Counted from the stretch's first letter, positions 18,558-29,001 are shown. The stretch is 64,000 bases of DNA from Candidatus Nitrotoga sp. M5 (GCF_927904885.1 NZ_CAKMNW010000023.1:1-64000), one strand, 5' to 3'. Notes: a model not told the origin generated them from the sequence alone. Translations and numbers: made by a program.

Positions 18558-19493
18558 TTAGTTGATAGTTGCTTGTCCCTCACCGATCTGTTTGGGAGAC
18601 GCTTCCCCTTCTTTCCAGGAAAAATAAATGACTTTGCGAACGGCGCCTTGATCAATTTTTACCACAGTTTCTCGGACAAATACGGTACCATCTGGCAATG
18701 CCGCTTCGGCGCGAACACTATACACGGAACCGTCTTCACCCGCTACAGCAGCGGCAGCTGGCGCAAACGGCGGCGGCGGCAAATTTTTTAGCAAGGCCTC
18801 CTGACGTTCTGCAAGATATGCGTCAACCAGCTCTACAGTCGCGCCGGGTAGTGCCAGCAAAACATTTCTCGGTGCAATGACAGCATTTATTCCAGCTTGA
18901 TGTGAATCTACAGTCAGTGTGTCTGCCAGATTAGCGAATAACTCCGGTGTCATACCTAATACCCGCTGCAGTTCGTTAACAGTTTCAAACGGTGCATTGG
19001 CCGGACGGTATTTCAATCCGGCAGCTTGATATTCCGAAACTTCGGCACCTTTGGGATGTGGCAAATCATCGCCGTCGCGCCAATCTTTAATAGCGTCCAG
19101 TAGGATATTGCTTTCTTCCTCGTTAAGCCCCACACTTTTTAACAAGCTCTTCAGCAACTCGTCTGATGCGCTGTTGATATCAATTTTACCGGACACATCC
19201 AAAAGTGTGATACTGAGCTTGGCGCCCCCGAATGTCCACAGGTGCGGCACGCCATCGCCCTTCCATCGTTGCAGATCGTCGATGGATTTGAATATTTCGT
19301 ACACAGCGCGCTGAATGCCGGCATCCGCCACCGCTTGGGCACGCGCTGAAGCGGCCAAGTTTTGTGCCAGCAGCATATCTGTACGCATGCTGAAAGCGAA
19401 ACTGGCAGCAATCACAGCCAATAATGTGGTCGCCCACAACACTAACACCAAGGCGATACCATGTTGATGTTTTTTGGTGGTCACGGTCTTCAT
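18558..19493 (-). CDS. gspK: Type II secretion system minor pseudopilin GspK
   Basis: 311 residues. The N-terminus has the prepilin-like signal HQHGIALVLVLWATTLLAVIA with cleavage after Gly and, as usual for GspK, no Glu at +5. The large globular domain includes the GspK marks DIDDINSAS-like KIDINSASDELLKSLL and KDWRDGDDLPHPKGAE. It caps the pseudopilus tip with GspI and GspJ. Start overlaps the gspJ stop by four bases. Confidence 0.9.
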   Translation of the reverse strand: MKTVTTKKHQHGIALVLVLWATTLLAVIAASFAFSMRTDMLLAQNLAASARAQAVADAGIQRAVYEIFKSIDDLQRWKGDGVPHLWTFGGAKLSITLLDVSGKIDINSASDELLKSLLKSVGLNEEESNILLDAIKDWRDGDDLPHPKGAEVSEYQAAGLKYRPANAPFETVNELQRVLGMTPELFANLADTLTVDSHQAGINAVIAPRNVLLALPGATVELVDAYLAERQEALLKNLPPPPFAPAAAAVAGEDGSVYSVRAEAALPDGTVFVRETVVKIDQGAVRKVIYFSWKEGEASPKQIGEGQATIN

Positions 19494-20167
19494 TCACTCG
19501 CGCATCTATTGGTCGAGCTGTCCCACATACAACCAGTATCAGAGCCGATTAACGGAGCTACTACTAAATCCGGCCAAACGCGGCCATTACTAAACTTGAC
19601 TCGGAACCGGATCAGGTAGGGCAGGTGCTGCTGAGTATCCAGATCCCCCCATTGATCCAGCCATTCCGGTTTGGCATCTTTGGTTTTACCACCAAAATAG
19701 GCGAGACTTAATTCCTCCACGTGATCCGCCAGTACGATTGTTTCGGCATTCTCCAATGCGGTAAAATCAACACTGTCTGCATTTGGAATGGCACGCCTCA
19801 TTACCAGTTGACCAACATTATTATCTTGCGCCAGTTCGAAACCAATTAGAAACAGGCCTCCTGCACCTAAGCGAACAGCAATTGGAGCCACCAGCTTGAG
19901 ACTGTCTGGCTGCCCGATGAATGCCAGATTCATCTCTGCTTCTGTCTTCCATTGATATGGGGTTACTTGACTTAATTCACGCCGTAAAAATCCTTGTACC
20001 AAAGCCAGGTGTGTCGAATTTTTTGTGCGTATCTCGCCGGCATCCCAGCTACGTGCACCTAGCCGCATGCCACCATACAACAAGGCCAAGATAAAGCCGA
20101 GCAAAGACATGGCGATTAACAGTTCGAGCAAGGTGAAGCCGGCACTTTTGTGTTTGTCCAGTTTCAC
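19490..20167 (-). CDS. gspJ: Type II secretion system minor pseudopilin GspJ
   Basis: 225 residues with the prepilin cleavage site SAG|FTLLELLIAMSLLG and family features GGMRLGARSWD and FLRRELSQVTPYQW. Part of the pseudopilus tip complex. Overlaps gspI at its start and gspK at its end by four bases each, so tight translational coupling is expected. Confidence 0.9.
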   Translation of the reverse strand: MKLDKHKSAGFTLLELLIAMSLLGFILALLYGGMRLGARSWDAGEIRTKNSTHLALVQGFLRRELSQVTPYQWKTEAEMNLAFIGQPDSLKLVAPIAVRLGAGGLFLIGFELAQDNNVGQLVMRRAIPNADSVDFTALENAETIVLADHVEELSLAYFGGKTKDAKPEWLDQWGDLDTQQHLPYLIRFRVKFSNGRVWPDLVVAPLIGSDTGCMWDSSTNRCASE

Positions 20168-20583
20168 AACGCCACCTTATTTGCCAGTCTTAGAGTTTTG
20201 AGGCTGGCCGAACGTGGCTGGTCGCTACCGCCCCATAGCACCTGGATTTCAACTTCCAGCAGTGACACGGGTAAAATTTGCACAGGCAATCCACTTTGCT
20301 CGCTTGCCTGTGCCTCAGTCTCCAGGTATGGTCGAATGCTGACATGCCAGCGGTAAACGGCATCAAATTCGCCACTGTCCTCACTTACCTCCAGTGGCGT
20401 CTCGATGCCAACTGATGCTAGCTTGCTTTGCCCTAGCAACACAGCTTGCTGGTATTCGTCAGCACGACTGGCATTTCGCAAACCGCCAGAAAAAATTTGC
20501 ATCAATACACTCAAAATCAGTGCCAGAATTACAAATGCCACCAGCACTTCAAGCAAAGAAAAACCGCGATTGAATTTATGCAT
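20164..20583 (-). CDS. gspI: Type II secretion system minor pseudopilin GspI
   Basis: 139 residues with cleavage site NRG|FSLLEVLVAFVILAL and the GspI features GLRNASRADEYQQAVLLGQSKL. Starts the tip complex with J and K. Separated by about 128 bases from gspH. Confidence 0.9.
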   Translation of the reverse strand: MHKFNRGFSLLEVLVAFVILALILSVLMQIFSGGLRNASRADEYQQAVLLGQSKLASVGIETPLEVSEDSGEFDAVYRWHVSIRPYLETEAQASEQSGLPVQILPVSLLEVEIQVLWGGSDQPRSASLKTLRLANKVAL

Positions 20584-20711
20584 GCCTAAGGGGATTGTCA
20601 GAGAATAACCTAAACATTTTCGTGAGTCTTAACTGATTCAATGCCATATTAACTACTACTTGCATGATATACAGCCAAAATTTCTAAAATGTCCAAGTTC
20701 ACATATAGCCC

Positions 20712-21167
20712 TTAATTGAGAATGGTAACTTGGCCGGTCAGCCAGTCGACATTAACATCGTATTTGCGATCACCAGATGTTACTGTGATACGACCGCCAG
20801 TGGAGCTTCCATCCGGGTAAAAACGGATTGCGCCGATTTTGTCGGGCAGTAATTCGGATTGCGCTGTGAACAAACTGATGTCCAGCTTTGCGGGCAAGGC
20901 GTATTGGCGCTGGTCGCCGCTCACCTTAAAATTTCGCTTTTCAACATCCAGTGTCAATGTTGACTCTACTTTTCGTGTGACTGCCTGACTACGCGCTTGG
21001 CGTAAGCCAGCCGCCAGTTGACGTGCTGCACCTTTAAGTTCGGTGCCGGGCATGCCAGCAGAGATCATCGGTACCGCCAAGGCATATACCATCGCCATTA
21101 GCGTCAGTACTACTAATAATTCAAGTATGGTAAAACCGGCGCTAGCACGCGATTTTATTCGCCCCAA
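20712..21167 (-). CDS. gspH: Type II secretion system minor pseudopilin GspH
   Basis: 151 residues with cleavage site SAG|FTILELLVVLTLMAMV and the GspH/FimT feature ARQLAAGLRQARSQAV. The rest is a beta-rich domain ending LTGQVTILN. Overlaps the end of gspG by 13 bases. Confidence 0.88.
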   Translation of the reverse strand: MGRIKSRASAGFTILELLVVLTLMAMVYALAVPMISAGMPGTELKGAARQLAAGLRQARSQAVTRKVESTLTLDVEKRNFKVSGDQRQYALPAKLDISLFTAQSELLPDKIGAIRFYPDGSSTGGRITVTSGDRKYDVNVDWLTGQVTILN

Positions 21168-21592
21168 TTATTGATGTCCTTGTTTTCGCCCTCGCCGCCT
21201 TCTCGGTTGTCAAGACCAAGTGAGCTGATGTCATAATCTGTATTGTGCTGTCCTGGCGATGCGTAATGGTAATCGTTTCCCCACGGATCTTTTGGCACTG
21301 TTTTCGACTTAATATATGGGCCGTTCCAGCCGGTCACACCAGGTGGAGCCTCGATCAATGCCGACAAGCTTTCCTGTGAATTAGGGTAGCGACCTACTTC
21401 CAGTCTGAATAATTCCAGGCTTTGACTAAGTTGCTCGATTTGCAGCTGACCCGTTTTGCTTTTCGATGTGCCAAGATAATCCATTACCTTCGGCCCCACC
21501 AGACCAGCCAACAGGCCCAGAATTACTAACACGACCAGCAATTCGAGCAAGGTAAATCCTGTCTCCCTCCGTACCTGATGCTTTTTTTTCAT
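21155..21592 (-). CDS. gspG: Type II secretion system major pseudopilin GspG
   Basis: 145 residues. Prepilin site RETG|FTLLELLVVLVILGLLAG with Glu at +5, then the conserved GRYPNSQESLSALIEAP, WNGPYI, DPWGNDYHY and the C-terminal calcium-binding region DISSLGLDNREGGEGENKDI. Forms the shaft of the periplasmic pseudopilus that pushes substrates through GspD. Confidence 0.95.
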   Translation of the reverse strand: MKKKHQVRRETGFTLLELLVVLVILGLLAGLVGPKVMDYLGTSKSKTGQLQIEQLSQSLELFRLEVGRYPNSQESLSALIEAPPGVTGWNGPYIKSKTVPKDPWGNDYHYASPGQHNTDYDISSLGLDNREGGEGENKDINNWGE

Positions 21593-21727
21593 ATTGCCTC
21601 TCTCTAAAAATGTAGCGTTTCTATTGTTATATGCTCTTTATGTTTCTTAACACATCATAAGTTTATGATGGGGTTCGATAAGACTGGGCACTGTGTGCAG
21701 TCGGAGATCCCCCATCCCCATCCTTAA

Positions 21728-22948
21728 TTACATCGCCAAGTCGTTGACACTGAGAATGGCGAGCAGAATCGACATAATGATGCCGCCAATTAGCAGCCCT
21801 AGCCCCAAAATCAGCACTGGCTCCATTAGACTTAACATGCGCTTGACCGTAGTTTGCACCTCATTGTCGTACACATCTGCAACACGCAGCAACATTTCTT
21901 CAAGCTGGCCTGTTTCTTCGCCAACTACTACCATATGAACAGCTAACTTGGGAAACAATCCCGTTTCCATCATTGGTTTACCCAACCCTAAGCCTTGCTT
22001 GAGCTGATTCGCCACACTGTCAAGTCCTTCAGCCATGACGCTATTACTCAAGGTTTCTTTGATAATAACGAGCGCATTCAATAAAGTCACTCCATTGCCC
22101 AGCAAAGTACCCAAGCTGCGACTAAAGCGGGCGACCTCGATTTTTACCAGCAGGTCACCTATCAGCGGCAAACGCAGAAAAATCCCATCCCAGCGGTAGC
22201 GACTGGCAGGATTGCGCATTTGTTGATTAATCAGTGCATAAATGGCTATGGCGCCAATCAGCAAGATCCACCAGTCGTGGCGTAAAAAGTCACCTGCGGC
22301 AATGACGATTTGAGTTGGTAGAGGCAAGGTTTTACCGGATTGCTCAAACATCAGTGAAAACTGCGGCACAACGAATATAAGCAACATCATCACAGAGCCA
22401 GCTGCCACCAGCATGAGGATTGCAGGATAAATTAATGCAGATGTAACGGTTTGCTTAAGTGCTTTGGCGCGTTCCATGAATTCAGTAATTCGCGTCAGCA
22501 CTGGACCAAGTGCGCCCCCAGCCTCACCAGCGCGAACCATATTGAGGTAAAAGCGGGAGAACACGCCTTTCTGTGTTTCCATCGCTGAAGAAAGTGAAAC
22601 TCCACCACGCACATCATCGCGTACCTGCGTTAGCAGTTTGCGCACTTTATCGTTTTCCGATAGCTCGACCAAAATTTCCAAGGCGCGGTCAAGCGGCAAA
22701 CCGGCATGAAGTAACGTTGCAATTTCACTCGTGAATACGCCAATTTCAGCCTGACTAACTCGATTGGTGCGCAGCCATCCGAATGATGTGTTTCCTGTAG
22801 TTTTTTCCAGCTGCGCCAGTTCAATTTGAATTGGAATATAGCCCATCGCCTGCAAACGTTCTACTACCGCTTCATTGGTACGGGCCTCCATTTCGCCATC
22901 AAGCGCTTCACCGTCCGCACTAACCGCATTGTATTGGAACACCGGCAA
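21728..22948 (-). CDS. gspF: Type II secretion system inner-membrane platform protein GspF
   Basis: 406 residues with two repeated cytosolic helical domains (LLHAGLPLDRALEIL and LLGNGVTLLNALVII) and three membrane helices (AILMLVAAGSVMMLLIFVVP, WWILLIGAIAIYALI and the C-terminal LILGLGLLIGGIIMSILLAI). It is the platform on which GspE turns to assemble pseudopilins. Starts two bases after the gspE stop codon. Confidence 0.95.
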   Translation of the reverse strand: MPVFQYNAVSADGEALDGEMEARTNEAVVERLQAMGYIPIQIELAQLEKTTGNTSFGWLRTNRVSQAEIGVFTSEIATLLHAGLPLDRALEILVELSENDKVRKLLTQVRDDVRGGVSLSSAMETQKGVFSRFYLNMVRAGEAGGALGPVLTRITEFMERAKALKQTVTSALIYPAILMLVAAGSVMMLLIFVVPQFSLMFEQSGKTLPLPTQIVIAAGDFLRHDWWILLIGAIAIYALINQQMRNPASRYRWDGIFLRLPLIGDLLVKIEVARFSRSLGTLLGNGVTLLNALVIIKETLSNSVMAEGLDSVANQLKQGLGLGKPMMETGLFPKLAVHMVVVGEETGQLEEMLLRVADVYDNEVQTTVKRMLSLMEPVLILGLGLLIGGIIMSILLAILSVNDLAM

Positions 22949-22950
22949 AA

Positions 22951-24747
22951 TCAGGACTCCCGCGTTACGCGCAATACTTCCTCAATGGTAGTAACCCCTG
23001 CCATCACTTTGCGCAAGCCATTGTCAAACATGGTCCGCATGCCTTGATCGATCGCGAGCTTGCGAATTTCCCCAGCAGTTGCATGCTGCATCACCAAGCT
23101 GCGGATACCATCACTCATCGTCAGTATTTCCACAATGCTGACTCGGCCTATGTAGCCGGTATGGCCGCAATGTGGACAGCCAACCGCATGATAAAGTTCA
23201 ATCGGATCCGCTGTAGTAAAGCGATGTAACTCCATTTCATCAACCACTTCGGGCAGCACTGTTCGCAATTGACGACATTGTTCGCACAGTGTGCGCACTA
23301 GTCGCTGTGCCAGAATGCCAATAACAGTGGATGTCAGAAGGTAATCGTCCATGCCCATATCGAGTAGACGGTTGATCGTACTGGCAGCATCGTTGGTGTG
23401 CAGGGTGGATAGTACCAAGTGGCCGGTAAGTGCGGCCTGTACGGCAATTTGTGCGGTTTCTAAATCGCGGATTTCGCCGATCATGATAACGTCTGGATCC
23501 TGACGCACAATAGAGCGAAGGGCGTTGGCAAAGGTAAGACCAATCTGCGCTTTTACCTGAATCTGGTTTACGCCTTCCATCTGATATTCAACTGGGTCTT
23601 CCACAGTAAGTATCTTCACATCTGATTTGTTTAACGTTTGTAATGCGGTATAGAGCGTGGTGGTTTTGCCGCTACCGGTTGGGCCGGTGGCCAGAATAAT
23701 GCCATGGGGTTGCTGCAATATATCTACGAATATTTTGAGCACATCATCGTCAAACCCAAGTGCGGCGAAATTCAGGGTAGTACCACTCTTGTCGAGTATC
23801 CGCATAACCACGCTTTCACCATGCATGGTCGGTACTGTGGAAACACGCAAATCAATTTCCTTGCTCTTAATGCGCAATTTGATGCGACCATCTTGCGGCA
23901 GACGCCGTTCCGCAATATCCAAGCTTGCCATGATTTTAATACGTGAAATGACGGCAGCGGACAAGCGGCGGGGCGGAGATTCTACCTCGTGCATCACCCC
24001 GTCTATCCGGTAACGCACTATTAGGCGGTTTTCGAATGGTTCGATGTGAACATCAGATGCGCGTGCCTCCACCGCATGGCCAATAATCAAGTTAACAAGG
24101 CGAATAACCGGCGCCTCGCTGGCAAGATCCTTAAGATGTTGCACATCGTCGCTTACACCTTCTTCTTCGAGGGTTTCGATGTCGCCGACAATTTCCCCCA
24201 TCGACGACGCCTTGGCGCCGCCATAAAGACGCTCGAAAGCGCTTTCCATATCCTGCTGTACTGCCACACGAACGCTGACTGAACGATGCGTTAGCATGCC
24301 AAAAGCATTGATGACGTATTGATCAAGTGGATCCACTAGTGCCAGTACGAGCTCGTGTTCATTTTCATGTAGCGGCAATGCTTTAGACTCTTTGAGGAAA
24401 CGTACCGATACACATTCTTCCAATAAGGGCATTTGGGGATAGTCAGTCGGCTCCACTAGTGTGAGTCCAAGCTGTACCGCCAATGCCTCTGCCACATCCC
24501 GGGCGGTAACCGCCCCTTGCTTTAATAGCAGCGTGCCGATACGTTCATGTTCACTGACTTCATCATTCTGTGAGTCTAGCGCCCGCTCCAGCTCGAGTGT
24601 ATTCAGCTTCCCCTGCTCAACTAGCCATTCTCCTAAACGTTTCCTCAACTTGATGCTTTCTGCGCGAAAAAATGTGGGAATGGTATCACGAACATGCGGA
24701 TCTCCGCGTAAGCAGGCTACCCGAATTCGATTATAGTTGAGCCGCAA
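22951..24747 (-). CDS. gspE: Type II secretion system assembly ATPase GspE
   Basis: Up to 598 residues. N1E domain (RKRLGEWLVEQGKLNTLELERAL), then the ATPase core with Walker A GPTGSGKTTTLY near residue 357, Asp box, Walker B IGEIRDLETAQIA and His box TGHLVLSTLHTNDA. A four-Cys zinc element (CEQC ... CPHCGHTGY) lies near residues 490-530, as in GspE rather than most PilB starts. The long TTG start gives an unusual 30-residue leader; a TTG before RKRLGEW would match the family better, so the true start is uncertain. First gene of the operon. Confidence 0.92.
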   Translation of the reverse strand: MRLNYNRIRVACLRGDPHVRDTIPTFFRAESIKLRKRLGEWLVEQGKLNTLELERALDSQNDEVSEHERIGTLLLKQGAVTARDVAEALAVQLGLTLVEPTDYPQMPLLEECVSVRFLKESKALPLHENEHELVLALVDPLDQYVINAFGMLTHRSVSVRVAVQQDMESAFERLYGGAKASSMGEIVGDIETLEEEGVSDDVQHLKDLASEAPVIRLVNLIIGHAVEARASDVHIEPFENRLIVRYRIDGVMHEVESPPRRLSAAVISRIKIMASLDIAERRLPQDGRIKLRIKSKEIDLRVSTVPTMHGESVVMRILDKSGTTLNFAALGFDDDVLKIFVDILQQPHGIILATGPTGSGKTTTLYTALQTLNKSDVKILTVEDPVEYQMEGVNQIQVKAQIGLTFANALRSIVRQDPDVIMIGEIRDLETAQIAVQAALTGHLVLSTLHTNDAASTINRLLDMGMDDYLLTSTVIGILAQRLVRTLCEQCRQLRTVLPEVVDEMELHRFTTADPIELYHAVGCPHCGHTGYIGRVSIVEILTMSDGIRSLVMQHATAGEIRKLAIDQGMRTMFDNGLRKVMAGVTTIEEVLRVTRES

Positions 24748-25015
24748 TATGAAATGTGTATAGGCAGTTATAAGTGCAAAACCGCAGCATGATGCGGGCT
24801 TGAAGTCAAAAGCGTTCAGCGTGAAAAATTATGCGGATCATTTTTGCCCGAGTGATGTTCGTCGGTTCTTTAAATGGATGTTCAGTCTCCACGCAATCGC
24901 ATCGTATTCCATTTAATGCGAAGCCAATCGAATCTCAACACTTCGGTAATTGATGGTGAATCAAATGATTGATATTAAGTATGATTAATCGTTCAGATTT
25001 AATGAGGGTGCGTTA
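24748..25015. other. Intergenic region upstream of gspE
   Basis: Between the DUF3426 gene and gspE, both on the minus strand. It should carry the gspE promoter; no clear consensus or operator is seen. Confidence 0.3.
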
Positions 25016-25801
25016 CTAAGGATAAAACAAAAACAAGCGATATCCAGTTGGTTTAAGGTCAGCAGTATCAAGATGCAGTTTGATGCTAATCTCATGATTG
25101 GATAGCAACCCGTGTTTTTCATTCTCTTCGGGTTTGAGATATTCCGCAGGGGAGAAGATGCGACGTGCCAGTGCTTCATCCATCGAGTTGGTTAATGTAA
25201 GTTCGAGATTGGGATATGTTTGCGCGTAAGGCGCGCGGTTTCGCAAGTTGGCATTGAGAGCGATGACGCTTGGACGTTTCGGATTGGATTCGAGGTCAGA
25301 AGATTCGATACTCAGCTGGTCAATTTTTTTCGGCAGCGGGATATCGCAGTTGAATAGCTTGCAAGAGGATACGAGAGCTAACTTCACGCTCGGCAGGTGT
25401 GCGGCGAGTTCGACACGGAAAAAATACGTAGTCTGTATCAGAAATGCTATGAGTAACAGTAACATGGCCACCAACCAGGACCAGTGAACTTTTTTTTTGA
25501 TGGCTGGAGGGATAGTTTCCAGTGTTTCTTCATGACTGGCCGTAGCAAGATGGCTAAAATCATATTTATCTTGGGCTGCGGGGGTATACTCTGCCGGATT
25601 TTCGACAGGCGCTTGCTGCATTTTTTCCTGATCAAGGGTTGGGGCAACTTGCGGGCTGGGTTCGTTGTCATGCAATTGTTTAGTTGCGTTGAATACCGCT
25701 TGGCAATTTCCGCAACGCACCATGCCCTTGGACATGTTCAGCTGAGCTTGGTTAACCTTAAAGCGAGTGCTGCAATCTGGACATTGGGTGACTGCGCTCA
25801 T
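25016..25801 (-). CDS. Zinc-ribbon/DUF3426 membrane protein
   Basis: 261 residues from the ATG that overlaps the prmA stop (ATGA). The N-terminus has a MJ0042-type zinc ribbon (CPDCSTRFKV ... RCGNCQAVFNA), then a Pro/Glu-rich linker, one transmembrane helix (WSWLVAMLLLLIAFLIQTTYFF) and a DUF3426 periplasmic domain (IALNANLRNRAPYAQTYPNL). Regularly found after prmA in betaproteobacteria; function unknown. Confidence 0.85.
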   Translation of the reverse strand: MSAVTQCPDCSTRFKVNQAQLNMSKGMVRCGNCQAVFNATKQLHDNEPSPQVAPTLDQEKMQQAPVENPAEYTPAAQDKYDFSHLATASHEETLETIPPAIKKKVHWSWLVAMLLLLIAFLIQTTYFFRVELAAHLPSVKLALVSSCKLFNCDIPLPKKIDQLSIESSDLESNPKRPSVIALNANLRNRAPYAQTYPNLELTLTNSMDEALARRIFSPAEYLKPEENEKHGLLSNHEISIKLHLDTADLKPTGYRLFLFYP

Positions 25802-26688
25802 CGTTTCACTCCAGATAAACATGCCCAGCCTTCTTCCATAACTGGTGGCCTGAAATCAAACCATTGACCATAGACGTTCATAACGTCTTCGGCCTGTTCG
25901 CTGAGTACGCCAGACAACACAATCTGGCCGCCTTGCCTAGTTGAGCTTGCCAGCAACGGAGCGAGTACTTTAAGAGGGTTGGTAAGAATATTGGCTATTA
26001 CAATGTCGGCTTGTTGCTTCTGCTCGGCATCAGGCAGGTGGTACTGTGCGTCAACTTGATTAGCCATTGCATTGTCGCGGCTGGCTTGTACGGCTTGAGC
26101 GTCCACGTCCACGCCAGTGGCACTGGCAGCGCCAAGTTTGAGCGCAGCGATGGCGAGGATGCCCGAGCCGCAGCCATAATCCAATACGGATTCACCGCCC
26201 TGCAAATTAAGATCCAGCCAGCGCAGGCACAAACGGGTAGTGGGGTGGCTACCGGTACCAAAAGCCAAGCCAGGATCGAGCGTAATGTTGATGGCGCTGG
26301 GATCAAGCGGGGTGTGCCAGGTCGGCACAATCCATAGGCGCTGCGAAATGCGAATGGGGTTAAACTGCAATTGAGTCAGACGCACCCAGTCGTTGTCTTC
26401 CAAGGTTTGGATGACATAGGTTGGCGGCTGTTTCAGCCCAATGGCATGTGCCGCTTCCAGCATGATTGCGTCTATCGGCGTGTCCTCAACAAACAGAGCA
26501 GTAACGCGATTGTGTGACCAAAGATGGGGGGCGGGTTCGCCCGGTTCGCCAAACATGGCTTGCTCATTCGGTGTATCTACATCAGCATCGTGGATGTCAA
26601 CCGATAGTGCACCGAGCGTTAGCAGAGCCTCGCTTAGCATCTCCGCTTGGGATGCAGATGCAGTGATCGTCAGCGTAAGCCAAGCCAT
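25798..26688 (-). CDS. prmA: Ribosomal protein L11 methyltransferase PrmA
   Basis: 296 residues. N-terminal L11-recognition domain and a class I SAM methyltransferase domain with LDYGCGSGILAIAALKLGA (motif I), TGVDVDAQAVQ (motif II) and VIANILTNPL (motif IV). It trimethylates residues of ribosomal protein L11. One base separates it from accC. Confidence 0.93.
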   Translation of the reverse strand: MAWLTLTITASASQAEMLSEALLTLGALSVDIHDADVDTPNEQAMFGEPGEPAPHLWSHNRVTALFVEDTPIDAIMLEAAHAIGLKQPPTYVIQTLEDNDWVRLTQLQFNPIRISQRLWIVPTWHTPLDPSAINITLDPGLAFGTGSHPTTRLCLRWLDLNLQGGESVLDYGCGSGILAIAALKLGAASATGVDVDAQAVQASRDNAMANQVDAQYHLPDAEQKQQADIVIANILTNPLKVLAPLLASSTRQGGQIVLSGVLSEQAEDVMNVYGQWFDFRPPVMEEGWACLSGVKR

Positions 26689-26689
26689 G

Positions 26690-28045
26690 TTATTTAACTT
26701 TAATGCGTTCGGCTAGCTTGTGTTCCAGATGGTGAATGCTGGTGCCACCCCGTATAAAAGCAGCGTCTAACATCAGTTCCTGATGTAGCGGAATGTTAGT
26801 TTCTATACCTTCTACCACCATTTCCGATAAGGCAGTACGCATGCGGGCTATCGCCTGTTGGCGGTTATCACCATATGCGATGATCTTCCCGATCATGGAA
26901 TCGTAATGCGGCGGCACGAAGTAATTAGCATACACATGCGAATCCACGCGGATACCAGGCCCACCGGGAGTATGCCAAGTGGTAATACGGCCGGCTGATG
27001 GCGTGAACTTGTAGGGATGTTCGGCATTGATGCGGCATTCGATGGCATGCCCTTTGAGAGTAATATCACTTTGCTTGAAACTAAGTTTTTCACCGGCAGC
27101 GATTCGAATCTGCTGTTGCACGATATCAATGCCAGTAATCATTTCGCTGACCGGATGCTCTACCTGTACTCGAGTATTCATTTCAATAAAGAAAAATTCA
27201 TCGTTCTCATAGAGAAATTCAAAAGTTCCCGCACCGCGATAGCCAATTTTGCGGCAAGCTGCTACACAACGCTCACCAATTTTATTACGAAAACGAGTGT
27301 TGAGCAGAGGTGCTGGTGCTTCTTCAAGGATTTTCTGGTGGCGGCGCTGCATGGAGCAGTCACGCTCACCTAAATATACCGCATTGCCATAAGAATCAGC
27401 CAGCACTTGAAATTCGATGTGGCGTGGATTCTGCAAAAATTTTTCCATATACACTACAGGATTATTAAACGCAGTCTGTGCCTCGTTACGAGTCATGGTT
27501 ACGGCATTGAGCAATGCAGCTTCGGTATGTACCACGCGCATTCCGCGTCCGCCCCCGCCCCCGGACGCCTTTATGATGACCGGGTAACCGATATTACGAG
27601 CAATCTTCGTGATTTCGGCTGGGTTGTCCGGCAATGCGCCATCCACGCCTGGCACACAGGGAATGCCCGCTTTTTTCATTGCATTTTTGGCAGATACTTT
27701 GTCACCCATTAAACGAATAGTTTCCGGGCGCGGACCAATGAATACAAATCCGCTTTTTTCCACCCGCTCGGCGAAGTCAGCATTTTCAGACAAAAAACCA
27801 TAGCCAGGGTGGATGGCTTGTGCATCTGTAACTTCCGCTGCGCTAATAATCGCTGGTATATGCAAATAGCTTTGCAGCGAGGAAGCCGGGCCTATGCACA
27901 CCGATTCGTCGGCCAGCTTGACATACTTGGCATCTGCGTCAACTTCGGAATGCACTACTACGGATTTAATGCCCATTTCGCGACAGGCGCGCTGAATTCT
28001 TAAGGCAATCTCGCCTCGATTTGCGATGAGAATTTTTTCAAACAT
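26690..28045 (-). CDS. accC: Acetyl-CoA carboxylase, biotin carboxylase subunit
   Basis: 451 residues, ATP-grasp enzyme that carboxylates biotin on AccB with bicarbonate and ATP at the first step of fatty-acid synthesis. Seen are [17 protein letters not shown] at the start, the ATP-binding Gly loop [12 protein letters not shown], the metal-binding [24 protein letters not shown] region (its parts) and the RINAEHP motif. Length fits the family. Co-transcribed with accB. Confidence 0.95.
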   Translation of the reverse strand: MFEKILIANRGEIALRIQRACREMGIKSVVVHSEVDADAKYVKLADESVCIGPASSLQSYLHIPAIISAAEVTDAQAIHPGYGFLSENADFAERVEKSGFVFIGPRPETIRLMGDKVSAKNAMKKAGIPCVPGVDGALPDNPAEITKIARNIGYPVIIKASGGGGGRGMRVVHTEAALLNAVTMTRNEAQTAFNNPVVYMEKFLQNPRHIEFQVLADSYGNAVYLGERDCSMQRRHQKILEEAPAPLLNTRFRNKIGERCVAACRKIGYRGAGTFEFLYENDEFFFIEMNTRVQVEHPVSEMITGIDIVQQQIRIAAGEKLSFKQSDITLKGHAIECRINAEHPYKFTPSAGRITTWHTPGGPGIRVDSHVYANYFVPPHYDSMIGKIIAYGDNRQQAIARMRTALSEMVVEGIETNIPLHQELMLDAAFIRGGTSIHHLEHKLAERIKVK

Positions 28046-28048
28046 TAT

Positions 28049-28492
28049 TTAATTGATGATAAAAAGAGGTTGACCATATTCCACCGGCTGGCCGCTTTCA
28101 ACCAGAATCGTTTTAATAACACCGCTTTGATCAGCTTCGATTTCGTTAAGCAGTTTCATCGCTTCAATGATACAGAGGGTGTCGCCCACGCTTACGCTTT
28201 GGCCAACCTCCACAAAAGGTTTGGTGCCAGGGGACGGGCTGCGGTAGAAGCTACCGACCATCGGTGATTTAACTACGTGACCATCTGGTGTTGTAGGTTT
28301 GATTGGTTCAGCAGGCTCATCCACAAGTTGTGGGGTAAGTGTTGCCATATGCTGTGGCGCAGCATATGTTTGCTGTGTCGCAGCGCCAGAACGAACAATG
28401 CGCACACGTTCTTCACCTTCACTGATTTCCAGCTCGGCAATGCCAGAGTTTTCAACCAGCTCAATTAAGGTCTTAAGTTTTCGTAAATCCAT
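28049..28492 (-). CDS. accB: Acetyl-CoA carboxylase, biotin carboxyl carrier protein
   Basis: 147 residues. A central Pro/Thr linker leads to the biotinyl domain with the biotin-attachment motif EAMKLLNEI (Lys near residue 113) and [16 protein letters not shown]. Usual family motif is EAMKMMN; Leu-Leu is a mild variant. Lies between aroQ and accC as in many proteobacteria. Confidence 0.95.
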   Translation of the reverse strand: MDLRKLKTLIELVENSGIAELEISEGEERVRIVRSGAATQQTYAAPQHMATLTPQLVDEPAEPIKPTTPDGHVVKSPMVGSFYRSPSPGTKPFVEVGQSVSVGDTLCIIEAMKLLNEIEADQSGVIKTILVESGQPVEYGQPLFIIN

Positions 28493-28494
28493 GG

Positions 28495-28938
28495 TTATTT
28501 CCTAACAGAATATTGCAGCGCGTATTGCACTGCGAGTTCATAACCGGTTGCACCCAGGCCGCTGATAACGCCGATAGCAAGATCAGAGAAGTATGATTCT
28601 TTGCGGAACGGTTCACGCGCAAACACATTGGAAAGGTGGACCTCAATAAATGGAATAGCCACCGCAGTCAGTGCATCGCGTAAAGCCACGCTGGTATGCG
28701 TAAATGCAGCGGGGTTAATGACAATAAAATCGGTGCAGTCCTGGCGCGCAATATGTACACGATCCACTAAGGCGGATTCAGAGTTACTCTGGAAATGCAT
28801 CAGGTTTGAACCTTGCATATGTACCAACTGCTGCAACTTGTTGTTAATTTCGTCTAAAGTAATATGGCCATATATGCTTGGCTCGCGGCTACCGAGCAAG
28901 TTCAGATTGGGACCATGTAGAACCAGAATGGTTTTCAT
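28495..28938 (-). CDS. aroQ: 3-dehydroquinate dehydratase, type II
   Basis: 147 residues. Catalyses the third shikimate-pathway step. Motifs are [19 protein letters not shown] (with catalytic Arg/Tyr), [31 protein letters not shown] and [14 protein letters not shown]. Opens the aroQ-accB-accC-prmA-DUF3426 operon. Confidence 0.95.
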   Translation of the reverse strand: MKTILVLHGPNLNLLGSREPSIYGHITLDEINNKLQQLVHMQGSNLMHFQSNSESALVDRVHIARQDCTDFIVINPAAFTHTSVALRDALTAVAIPFIEVHLSNVFAREPFRKESYFSDLAIGVISGLGATGYELAVQYALQYSVRK

Positions 28939-29001
28939 GAGCGCAGTTTGCCGTAAATTAGGGCAAGTTGTCTAGTTTTTAGAAGAAATTGAGCGGGGTA
29001 G

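Noticed and set aside
24840..24900. Possible extragenic repeat near GTTCGTCGGTTC
   Set aside because: Too short and too diverged from the other copies to support.
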